A stretch of DNA of 16,147 bases. Source: Kiritimatiellia bacterium. Its GTDB lineage: Bacteria > Verrucomicrobiota > Kiritimatiellia > RFP12 > UBA1067. The DNA lies in the NCBI GenBank assembly GCA_017936245.1, contig JAGBFY010000466.1, positions 1 to 16,147 of the forward strand, in the 5' to 3' direction. The translations under genes and the position numbers were made by a program. Of the stretch, positions 5,721-13,525 are shown one piece after another (the first letter of the stretch is position 1; every line of letters starts with the position of its first letter). Below the pieces are notes generated by a model. That model ran no database searches and was not told the DNA's origin. It worked only from the letters and a program-made list of their open reading frames with translations.

Positions 5721-8700
5721 ATGAAGAAGATATTGCTTGTCAGTTTCGCTACACTTGCCGGCATTGTAGTGTTTGCCGAGCCTTCGTGTTCATCGTTTGC
5801 CGATGTTTCCGGTTGCGGGACCGGACGCTTCGTAAAAATATCCGACGTGGCTATTCGGCGTATCGATGACCTATTCGCGAAAAAAATTGAAGCGATCGAG
5901 AATGCTCCGAATTTGTCTGTTCCGGTTGGCGCTCCGCGGCGTTATCTTTCGGAAAAAGGAGATGATGTTGCGGACGGGTCAACACCGCAGACGGCATGGA
6001 GGACGATTGAACGCCTGAACAGGGAAGAACTTGAGAAAGGCACTTACGTTCTTTTTGAGCGCGGGGGATTGTTCCGAGGCAGCGTCAAGACATGCCCCGG
6101 CGTTACTTATACGGCGTACGGAGCGGGACCCAATCCGTGTGTCACCACTTCACCTATGAACGGCGCAGATCCCGCGAAGTGGGAAAAGACCGATGCGAAG
6201 GACGTTTGGCGCTGTCAGATCGGGACGGATGATGCCGGAACGCTCGTTTTCGACGGCGGACGCGCTCACGCTATCAAGATTGTTCCTGTATACAACAAAG
6301 ACGGCACGTTCAGTCAGCAGTATGGCGGCAAAACGTTCAATAAAGGCTATGCCGATCTTTCCGGCGACCTTCATTTCTGGCACGACTATTCCGCGGCAAC
6401 GAAATTCAAGCCGCATGCGAAGGGAAGCGGATACCTGTACCTCAAATCGAAAGAGAATCCGGGCAGCCGTTTCAAGTCTATAGAGTTCTGCGTCCGCCGC
6501 CACGGTTTCCGCATCGGAGGGAACAACGGCGTCACTGTCGACAATATCTCTATCATGTACGTCGGCTCGCACGGAGTTGGCGCGGGAACGGTGAAGAATC
6601 TCAAGGTGACCAACTGCATGATAACGTGGATCGGCGGTTCTATTCAGGCAGAAAATCTCTTCGGCCGAAATGCTCCAGTCCGCTATGGCAACGCCGTTGA
6701 AATCTGGGGCGGTCTTGAGAATTACACAGTTGAGAACTGTCATATCCGCGATGTTTACGATGCCGCGCTTACACATCAGTTTGACGTGAGCGGACAGAAG
6801 AACAGCATCCATATGAAGAATGTGCGCTATTCGCGGAATGTGATTGAGAGGTGCAACTATTCCATCGAGTATTTCCTCAACGGCATCAAGGACGGGACGA
6901 CGGATTCGAGCCGGATGGAGAATGTCCTCATCGACTGCAATCTGATGCGCGATGCCGCGACAGGTTATTGCCGACAGCGTCCTGACGGGGGCGAGGGTGC
7001 GCATGTCAAGAGCTGGCGTTTCGCAAGCTGCCGCAACCGCGCCGCCGGTTTCGTGATCAAGGATAATGTCATGTCCGGCAGCGGCGACATGCTGGTGGAG
7101 ATCTCTTCCGGACTTTTCAATCCCGACGGATCCGATTCGATGCCTGAAATGAAAGGCAATGTCTTCATCGGGGAGAAGGATCAGCGTTTCGGCGTGTTGA
7201 ACCAGGGCAGAGCCGTGGAGCATAAATACGATGATGGTCTCGTCCGGAAACTTGGTGCACGTTATGCGGACAACGTGTTCGCGACGCGGTCTGCGCCCAG
7301 AAACGTCCGTACGGTCGAGATGAAGGCGGGCGAGAACTGGTGGGGCGCCGCCAACTTCTTCGGTACGGATATGCCGTTCACGGCGAAGACCTCGCTCAAA
7401 ATCGATATCCGCAAGCGCAATTATTCCAACCAGTGCGCGTCGATGATGATCTCCGATCGCGGCCGCGTCGTCTGGTCCGAGGCGCAGTCGTTCATTGCCA
7501 TTGAAAACGGAAAGATCACGATGGATGCCGACAGCCCGGTGATCGTCGAAACCGCTGCGGAAAAGACGCTTGCCGGCGCGTACCGCCACGCGATGCGCAA
7601 ATTTTTTGCGCCGACCGGAATGTCTCCGGATCCGCTCTTTTTCACCGCGCCGCAGCTGAATACCTGGATTGAGCTGACGTATCGTCAGAATCAGAAAGAT
7701 ATTCTTGCCTACGCCAAGTCGATGCTTTCACGCGGGGTGCCGCCCGGCGTGCTTATGATTGACGATACGTGGCAGTCCGGGTACGGCGACTGGCGTTTCG
7801 AGCCTTCGCGCTTCCCCGATCCAAAGGCGATGATCGACGAACTGCACGCGATGGGGTACAAGGTGATGCTTTGGATGTGTCCGTATGTCGGAATGGATCT
7901 CCCTGCGTTCAGACGTATCGCCTGGGGCCGGAATCCTGACGATGTACGAGGATATCCGATTAAGGGCGGTTTTCTGAATGAGCCTTCGCCGCGTGCGCCG
8001 GGAGAAGGGGAATATGAGATAAAGGAACGTCCGAAATCATGCGGATGGTGGAACGGATATTCGGCATTTCTCGACTTCTCGCATCCTAACGCGAACGCGT
8101 GGTTTACGGAAACCCTTGACGGACTTGTGCGCGACTTCGGTGTGGACGGCTTCAAGCTTGACGGCGCGGATCTCGGGGCTTACGATCTTTCAGACCGCAA
8201 GGCCCATGATCCGGAATCGACGAGCGGCTCTCTGAACAATGGCTACTGCGATTATGCGGTGAAATATCCGTTCTGCGAAATCCGCAACACATGGCGCTTT
8301 CAGCTCAAGCCCGTTGTTGTGCGTCTTCACGACAAGATGCACGAATGGAGCGCGCTCGACAGAATCGTCGCCGATATGATCGCGGCGGGTCTTCTCGGTC
8401 ATCCGTTCATCTGTCCTGACATGGTGGGCGGCGGCGACTGGATTGCGTTCATTCCCGGTTCTCCGTTTGATCCCGAGCTTTTCATCCGCTCCGCGCAGGT
8501 CCACGCGCTTTGTCCTATGATGCAGATTTCCGCTTCGCCGTGGCGCGTGCTTGACGCGAAGAATCAGGAGATATTCTCGAATATCGTTGCGCTGCGCCAG
8601 AAATTTGCGCCGAAATTCGCATCGCTCGCGAAGAAGGCTGGGGAAGACGGCGAGCCGATTCTCCGCAGTCTAGAATATAACTATCCCGGGCGGGGCTATG

Positions 8701-8897
8701 CCGCTGTAATTGATCAGTTCATGATGGGAGAGGATCTGCTTGTCGCGCCGGTCTTGAAGAAAGGCGCTTCCTCGCGCAGCATTGTACTGCCGCCCGGAAG
8801 GTGGCTTGCCGATGATGGCAAAACCTATGCAGGGCCAACTGAGATAACCGTGAAAACACCTCTTTCGCGCCTTCCGCATTTCACGGCGGTGCGATGA
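5721..8897 (+). CDS. Exported fusion protein: parallel beta-helix domain plus GH31 (MYORG-type) glycosidase
   Basis: A 1058-residue protein with a signal peptide (MKKILLVSFATLAGIVVFAE). Residues about 70-530 look like a right-handed parallel beta-helix. The domain opens RYLSEKGDDVADGSTPQTAW and runs through repeated VxNCxI/NVxxxxN turns such as VKNLKVTNCMITWIGG and YTVENCHIRDVYDAAL; such domains occur in polysaccharide lyases and several GH families. From ENWWG (538) the protein matches GH31: a small beta-sandwich, PQLNTWIEL (near 645), GVLMIDDTWQSGYGDWRF (Asp681 at its centre), GYKVMLWMCPYV, WWNGYSAFLDFSHP, then FKLDGAD with predicted nucleophile Asp814, and GHPFICPDMVGGGDW with predicted acid/base Asp900. 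The last two motifs are those of the MYORG/alpha-galactosidase-like branch of GH31, not the WxDMNE of classical alpha-glucosidases. The enzyme probably acts on alpha-linked galactose or a related sugar. The start lacks a clear Shine-Dalgarno sequence. Fusion of a beta-helix to GH31 is unusual. Confidence 0.9.
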   Translation: MKKILLVSFATLAGIVVFAEPSCSSFADVSGCGTGRFVKISDVAIRRIDDLFAKKIEAIENAPNLSVPVGAPRRYLSEKGDDVADGSTPQTAWRTIERLNREELEKGTYVLFERGGLFRGSVKTCPGVTYTAYGAGPNPCVTTSPMNGADPAKWEKTDAKDVWRCQIGTDDAGTLVFDGGRAHAIKIVPVYNKDGTFSQQYGGKTFNKGYADLSGDLHFWHDYSAATKFKPHAKGSGYLYLKSKENPGSRFKSIEFCVRRHGFRIGGNNGVTVDNISIMYVGSHGVGAGTVKNLKVTNCMITWIGGSIQAENLFGRNAPVRYGNAVEIWGGLENYTVENCHIRDVYDAALTHQFDVSGQKNSIHMKNVRYSRNVIERCNYSIEYFLNGIKDGTTDSSRMENVLIDCNLMRDAATGYCRQRPDGGEGAHVKSWRFASCRNRAAGFVIKDNVMSGSGDMLVEISSGLFNPDGSDSMPEMKGNVFIGEKDQRFGVLNQGRAVEHKYDDGLVRKLGARYADNVFATRSAPRNVRTVEMKAGENWWGAANFFGTDMPFTAKTSLKIDIRKRNYSNQCASMMISDRGRVVWSEAQSFIAIENGKITMDADSPVIVETAAEKTLAGAYRHAMRKFFAPTGMSPDPLFFTAPQLNTWIELTYRQNQKDILAYAKSMLSRGVPPGVLMIDDTWQSGYGDWRFEPSRFPDPKAMIDELHAMGYKVMLWMCPYVGMDLPAFRRIAWGRNPDDVRGYPIKGGFLNEPSPRAPGEGEYEIKERPKSCGWWNGYSAFLDFSHPNANAWFTETLDGLVRDFGVDGFKLDGADLGAYDLSDRKAHDPESTSGSLNNGYCDYAVKYPFCEIRNTWRFQLKPVVVRLHDKMHEWSALDRIVADMIAAGLLGHPFICPDMVGGGDWIAFIPGSPFDPELFIRSAQVHALCPMMQISASPWRVLDAKNQEIFSNIVALRQKFAPKFASLAKKAGEDGEPILRSLEYNYPGRGYAAVIDQFMMGEDLLVAPVLKKGASSRSIVLPPGRWLADDGKTYAGPTEITVKTPLSRLPHFTAVR

Positions 8898-8935
8898 ATG
8901 CTTTTATCTAAACCGATAATGAAAGGAGATCATTA

Positions 8936-10546
8936 ATGAGAAATCCATTTTCAATTGACAAACGTTTCATGTTTGTTGCTGCCCTAGCTTTTTTCAGCGT
9001 GGCGGATGTATTTGGCGGGGTGATTTCTGTTCTTCCTGAACCTGTTTCCGATGGAGCCTATGAGCTCGGCAATCCGACTTTCTATGAGGACTGCTTTAAT
9101 AAGGATGTTGTCGGTGAGGCTGCATTGCGTGAAGATAAAAACCCCCGCAGTGATCAATGTCTGACAGCAAAGCTTCTTCCGTTCCTTGGATATATCGATT
9201 GGGATGAGTTGAAAGTTCCTGCCGGAGCGACCGTGCGTTTTGTCGGCGGCGTTTTGCTGGACAAATTGCCCTCTGACTACAATTACGATTGGAGCAAGGT
9301 AACGCACATCTGCATTATAAACGACCTCTCGCCAGACTGTGAAACACTGCATATTCCGGCAGGGGTGAGTCTGCGATTGCCAGCCGTCAATCTGGCCAAG
9401 AGCGAAGACGGGAAGAATTTCACTCTGGTGCGCGCCGATGAAAAGGTGGCGAGCGGGTTCCATACAAACCTCGATATAGACGGAACGCTTTTTGCCGGTG
9501 ACGGGACGAAAGAAATTTCGCTCTGCGGTTCGGTTACAGGTGCCGGAGAACTTAGAATGGATAATTTCAGTACAGAGCGTATATTTCACGGTAAGGTTGA
9601 TTTTGGCGGGAAAATACATATGGGTGCATCTCAGCAGTGGCAGAAAATCAGAATGTCACCCACGGAAAAAGAGAGTATCGTCAGTCGTTTGATCATGGAT
9701 TATCTGAACAAAAATTTAAAGACCTTTGAATATTCTCCGTGTCTTGCGCAGGGAGAATGTGGTGTGTTGAATATCACCAATTCCACCCATTCTCTCGAGG
9801 AGTCAAATGGTGGAGACCTATCGGAAGCGAGTCCGCGGCGGATTGGCAATGTTCTTCAGGTCTATTCAAATAACACGATTCATGTTAAGACGTTCAGGGC
9901 AGGAGTGATTCATCTGGTAGCGGATTCCGATGCAAAGAATCCGAAGTTTGATATGGGAGTAGGCAATGTTGTGTTTGATCAATTGGGTTATTCGGGAAAT
10001 GTGAAGGTGTTTCCGTCGGCGAACATCAATTTGACGATAAATAAGGTTTGGTGGGATCGTAACGTTTTAATCGACTATACGGCGGAATCCAATAAAGTCA
10101 ACGTGTGTACGCTTGATTTTTCAAATGATAATATCGCTTCATGTCTACAGATCCGCGGCTACAGTCCGGCTTTTCTTCCCCGTAAGATTCTTGCGGACGC
10201 GAAACATCTCGATATCACCACAAATGTCGTGCTTGATTCCAGCTGGAAGTTTCCGTTTGATTTTGCGTCCGAGGATCCTGAAGAGATCAATCCCTGGCGC
10301 TGCGAAAGTATGGGAGTGCTGCAGGTCCCTGAAACGGGAGCCATCGAGATTGCGGCGATTGGCGGCAAGCCAGTGACCGGCATATATCCTCTTATGACCT
10401 GTACAACCGGAGGGGAAACGCTAAGGAACTGGACCGTTGACTTTACCGGGGAATGGTACGGGGCGGAGCGGACCGTATTGATTGACGAGACTGGTTTAAG
10501 GCTTGCCGTTAAGGTAAGGAAGGGAACTGTGGTGACGGTAAGATAA
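8936..10546 (+). CDS. Secreted beta-rich protein of unknown function with an autotransporter-like repeat
   Basis: A 536-residue protein whose first 28 residues form a signal peptide ending near VADVFGG. The ATG has an excellent Shine-Dalgarno sequence (GAAAGGAGA, 8921-8929), 38 bp after the GH31 fusion gene. I do not recognise the family. The middle section (about 140-260) has features of beta-solenoid passengers: LHIPAGVSLRLP, LDIDGTLFAGDG, then ISLCGSVTGAGELRMDNF followed by FHGKVDFGGKIHMG. This resembles the short repeats tied to autotransporter passengers. No catalytic motif, transmembrane segment or sorting signal is visible at the C-terminus, which ends with short strands (GLRLAVKVRKGTVVTVR). 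The gene is clearly more A/T-rich than its neighbours, especially 9660-10140, so it may have a different origin. The close spacing places it in one transcription unit with the flanking hydrolase genes. A role in glycan binding or surface display is a guess. Confidence 0.75.
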   Translation: MRNPFSIDKRFMFVAALAFFSVADVFGGVISVLPEPVSDGAYELGNPTFYEDCFNKDVVGEAALREDKNPRSDQCLTAKLLPFLGYIDWDELKVPAGATVRFVGGVLLDKLPSDYNYDWSKVTHICIINDLSPDCETLHIPAGVSLRLPAVNLAKSEDGKNFTLVRADEKVASGFHTNLDIDGTLFAGDGTKEISLCGSVTGAGELRMDNFSTERIFHGKVDFGGKIHMGASQQWQKIRMSPTEKESIVSRLIMDYLNKNLKTFEYSPCLAQGECGVLNITNSTHSLEESNGGDLSEASPRRIGNVLQVYSNNTIHVKTFRAGVIHLVADSDAKNPKFDMGVGNVVFDQLGYSGNVKVFPSANINLTINKVWWDRNVLIDYTAESNKVNVCTLDFSNDNIASCLQIRGYSPAFLPRKILADAKHLDITTNVVLDSSWKFPFDFASEDPEEINPWRCESMGVLQVPETGAIEIAAIGGKPVTGIYPLMTCTTGGETLRNWTVDFTGEWYGAERTVLIDETGLRLAVKVRKGTVVTVR

Positions 10547-10556
10547 GGTGCGTGCC

Positions 10557-13352
10557 GTGAGATTCATTTTTGCTTTATGCACCGCTTTTCTTTCTCTTCA
10601 ACTTGGTGCCGCCAATCTTTTCCCCGATGGAGGGTTCGAAAATTTTACCGGTGATTCATCAAGACTGCCGCCGCGCTGGGGGGTGTTGACGCCATTTGGA
10701 ACAAATGGTTTCACCTGCTTCCAACGAAGCGTCGATGTTGTGCATGGCGGACGGGCTTCACTCTATCTGAAAGATGCGAACAGCGGACATTTCAACCACT
10801 CTTTATATTATTCATTTTCCAAAAACGAGCTCAGCGCCTTGACGGGCCGCGTTCTCAGGGCTTCGGCGTGGATAAAACAGGTTTCGGCGTCCAATCCAAC
10901 CTGTCTGGGGATTGGATTGGAGGTCACTGGGGCGGATGGACGCAAATTGGTTTTCAACGGGCCGGGCGTAATCGGTAAAACCGATTGGGTCAATATACAG
11001 GTGAAGCTTGCCGTACCTTGTGATGTAAGGTCGGCGAGACTTTATCTGCGCTGTGCGCATGGCTACAACAGTACCGGAGAGGCTTATTTTGATGATATTG
11101 CCGTTTCTGCAGATGCGGCGGACCATCCGCGTTTGACGCTTTCCAATCCTCTCAAAACAAAACACCATTCCTATGCATTGCCCGATCCTGAAGATTCTCC
11201 TCAGGAAGCGGAGTTCCGCAAAAGCTGGCAAGAACAGCCTCCCGCGGATGAAGATGGTCGATCCCGTCCTGAAATACGCAACGGAACATGGTATGTGAAC
11301 GGACGCCCCGAACATTATCTGGGCGTGTGGCTCTACTGTTCAGATATGCAGTGGGGGCCGACGGCAAATCCTCTGGGGATCGACCATCCGGCCTACACGA
11401 CTCCGCCGGGCCGCGAACTTTTCAAGCAGTTCGGATTCAATTCCTCGCAGATATCCGCCGCGCCGGAATGGACAGGCGCGGTTGTCCGTGGATTTCCATT
11501 GGATACCATCTCCAAGAAGAAAGGCGGATGGCGGACGGAGGAGAGCGATCTTTCGCGGTTCCTTAAACGTTTTGACGATATGCCGATGGTTCTTGATTTC
11601 GCCTTCGGTTATCATAAGCGTTACCCGGAGGATGTCAGGGGGCTGTTGAAGCAGAGCAAGGCAGGGGCTGTATGGCATGCGTTCGTGCCGTTCTGTCCGC
11701 ATCACCCGGAAGGGCGGCGCTATTACCGCGATTATTTTCTCGGAGGCACGCGTGCGGCGATGCGAAACGGCTGCAACATCTTTCTTTACGAACTTTTCAA
11801 CGAGTCGGCATGGAACGATATGTGCCGCTATCAACTGATCTCTTTTGCTCATGCGATGAAAAAACGTTATGGACGCATCGAGGCGGCGAATGACGTATGG
11901 AGAACCTTGTTTGACGGCTTCGCGGATGTCGCCGCGCAGTCCGACCTCACGCAGTTCCCCGGCGTCTGGCGGGACTGGTGCGAGTTCACGTCGCAATCGT
12001 ATGCGGAACTGCTGCGGTATGGCAAGAAGACGGTACGCTCTGCCGACCGGCGCAGCCGCGTATTCTTTACCGAACAGGCTTCCGGCACTCCGCCGCGGCA
12101 GGAAGGCATGGATTACCGCATGATAGCGGCGGAACTGGATGCCCTCGCGATTGAAGGCGGCTGGCGATATGGTTTCAACACTGTATATAATGCGGCAAAC
12201 GAGATGGAGGCTGTTGTCGCTACGTCTGGTTCGAAGCACTTCTACAACTGCGATTTCTATCAGGCTCTCTCCAAAGGCCGCAAACCGGTCGTCAACAATG
12301 AGCATTACTGCACCCGTCTGCAGGATGGCAAGCGCGTTCCTTCAAAACGGTCGGATTACAAAACATCGCTGTGGCTTGAGCTGATGCACGGAGTTTCTTC
12401 AAGTTTCATCTATGTCTGGGACAAGCGTTTCTGGGCTGCGCGCACGATGGAGCAGGCGCGGAAGAATGTCGAGGTGCCGTCATACAAATCCTCATCTCTG
12501 CTGAATCCGTTCAATGTGGCTCCCGAGGATCTGTGCGCGTTCCGCGAGTTTCGGGATGAGCTGGCGCCGTATCAGGATCGGATTCTGCCGTTCCCGCGGA
12601 CAAAGCCGGCGACGGTTGCGGTGTTCTTTTCAAAGCCGACAGAGATACAGCGTCCGCATCTGCCCCGGTACAGTTCGTTCCTTCCCAAGGGACACGAGTG
12701 CGGCGATATTGTTGCTGACTGGTATGTTACACTGCTGCACGCTCTGTTTCCCGTTAAAGTCGTCTTTGAGGAGGATCTGGACAATCTTGGATCTGAAGTT
12801 CAGGCGCTCGTATTCCCGGGGGCGCAGTGCAATCGACCGGAGACGCTTGCGGCGGCGCGGCGTTTCATGCGCAGAGGGGGGATTGTGCTGGCTTCGCCCG
12901 AGGCTTTCCGGTATGATGAATATTTGAGGCCTTCGCCTCCGGCGACAGATATTCCCCGTGTATCCGACGGTAACGCCGCAGTGCGTTGTCTGCTTGAAAA
13001 GGGCGTACACCGATATGCCGCGCTCGAGCCCCTTGAAAATCCGGACAGGCCCGTCTCGATGGCGGATGTGCAGATCTGCGACCGGGGAGACTTTAAGTTT
13101 ATCTGCTTGGCTGCGATGGGCGAGCGTGCGGTCCGCAAGGCGCGGCTGAGACTTTATTTCAGGAACGACGGCGGCCGGTATATCGTAAAAGACGCTGTGA
13201 CAGGACGGATCTTTTCTCGTGCTTCAGAATCTTCATGGGATGCTGAAGCCTTGGCGAACGGCATTATCGTTGATTTGCCGCCGCAGGAACGTGTTCTGTT
13301 GATTATCGAGCAAAGCGCAATCTCTGATCGTCGCTTCTGCCGCAGTGAATAA
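10557..13352 (+). CDS. Exported GH42-like glycoside hydrolase (clan GH-A) with an N-terminal carbohydrate-binding-like domain
   Basis: The chosen start is GTG 10557, with AAGGTG (10545-10550) six bases upstream, giving 931 residues that begin with a clean signal peptide (MRFIFALCTAFLSLQLGAA). GTG 10548 is an in-frame alternative adding three residues. Residues about 20-185 (NLFPDGGFEN ... GEAYFDDIAV) have the look of a CBM4/9/22-type jelly roll. From about 240 (NGTWYVNGRPEHYLGVW) a TIM barrel follows, with predicted acid/base Glu416 in LFNESAWND and predicted nucleophile Glu582 in VNNEHYCTR. KKRYGRIEAANDVW and VWRDWCEFTS between them are typical of GH42. Residues about 683-795 (ATVAVFFS ... 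ALVFPGAQCNRPETL) resemble the glutamine-amidotransferase-like domain of GH42 enzymes, followed by a small C-terminal beta domain. The likely role is a beta-galactosidase or another retaining exo-glycosidase outside the cytoplasm. Family placement is moderate because the barrel is diverged. Confidence 0.8.
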   Translation: MRFIFALCTAFLSLQLGAANLFPDGGFENFTGDSSRLPPRWGVLTPFGTNGFTCFQRSVDVVHGGRASLYLKDANSGHFNHSLYYSFSKNELSALTGRVLRASAWIKQVSASNPTCLGIGLEVTGADGRKLVFNGPGVIGKTDWVNIQVKLAVPCDVRSARLYLRCAHGYNSTGEAYFDDIAVSADAADHPRLTLSNPLKTKHHSYALPDPEDSPQEAEFRKSWQEQPPADEDGRSRPEIRNGTWYVNGRPEHYLGVWLYCSDMQWGPTANPLGIDHPAYTTPPGRELFKQFGFNSSQISAAPEWTGAVVRGFPLDTISKKKGGWRTEESDLSRFLKRFDDMPMVLDFAFGYHKRYPEDVRGLLKQSKAGAVWHAFVPFCPHHPEGRRYYRDYFLGGTRAAMRNGCNIFLYELFNESAWNDMCRYQLISFAHAMKKRYGRIEAANDVWRTLFDGFADVAAQSDLTQFPGVWRDWCEFTSQSYAELLRYGKKTVRSADRRSRVFFTEQASGTPPRQEGMDYRMIAAELDALAIEGGWRYGFNTVYNAANEMEAVVATSGSKHFYNCDFYQALSKGRKPVVNNEHYCTRLQDGKRVPSKRSDYKTSLWLELMHGVSSSFIYVWDKRFWAARTMEQARKNVEVPSYKSSSLLNPFNVAPEDLCAFREFRDELAPYQDRILPFPRTKPATVAVFFSKPTEIQRPHLPRYSSFLPKGHECGDIVADWYVTLLHALFPVKVVFEEDLDNLGSEVQALVFPGAQCNRPETLAAARRFMRRGGIVLASPEAFRYDEYLRPSPPATDIPRVSDGNAAVRCLLEKGVHRYAALEPLENPDRPVSMADVQICDRGDFKFICLAAMGERAVRKARLRLYFRNDGGRYIVKDAVTGRIFSRASESSWDAEALANGIIVDLPPQERVLLIIEQSAISDRRFCRSE

Positions 13353-13387
13353 ATGTTTCCGCCCGCCTGGAGCGGCAACAACGGCGG

Positions 13388-13420
13388 CTGCAGCTTGCTG
13401 TGCATGAATCAGCAATGCAG
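13388..13420. repeat. Imperfect hairpin in the GH42/GH36 intergenic region
   Basis: CTGC (13388-13391) pairs with GCAG (13417-13420), and TTGCTG (13395-13400) pairs with CAGCAA (13410-13415) around a nine-base loop. An unpaired AGC on one side and a T on the other separate the two helices. No T-run follows, so it is not a standard terminator, although it lies 36 bp after the GH42-like stop codon. Its role is unknown. Confidence 0.45.
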
Positions 13421-13459
13421 TGGAATTGCGTAGAAGGCGGCAGTAAAACCTCGTTCCCC

Positions 13460-13518
13460 GTATCAATGAAGAAAGTTGATATGCCTTTTGATTGTTGAGC
13501 ATTGATACATGGTACAAT
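13460..13518 (+). promoter_or_regulatory. Inverted repeat and -10 box: likely control region of the GH36-like gene
   Basis: GTATCAATG (13460-13468) is repeated inverted as CATTGATAC (13500-13508). TTGATA (13476-13481) inside the gap also pairs with the left arm. Five bases after the right arm lies a TACAAT -10 box (13513-13518). The start codon at 13526 is so close that the transcript would have almost no leader. The best -35 candidate, TTGATT (13488-13493), has a long 19-bp spacer. The repeat overlaps the expected polymerase site and could be an operator. The symmetry is seen directly; the function is inferred. Confidence 0.4.
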
Positions 13519-13525
13519 TAAAGCC

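Noticed and set aside
6150..7589. Long minus-strand open frame opposite the beta-helix/GH31 gene
   Set aside because: It is rich in His/Arg/Ala without any domain pattern, and the plus-strand frame has clear family motifs, so it is a shadow of high-GC codon use.
5721..8897. Two separate genes instead of a fusion
   Set aside because: The frame is open throughout, and I see no internal start with a ribosome binding site and signal peptide near the GH31 boundary (about 7330).
11340..12305. Minus-strand open frame opposite the GH42-like gene
   Set aside because: No start signal or recognisable domain; the catalytic motifs lie on the plus strand in the same region.
13372..13460. Integron attC-like site in the intergenic region
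   Set aside because: GCAACAAC and a later CGTT are suggestive, but the GTTRRRY core is missing and no integrase or cassette structure is seen.
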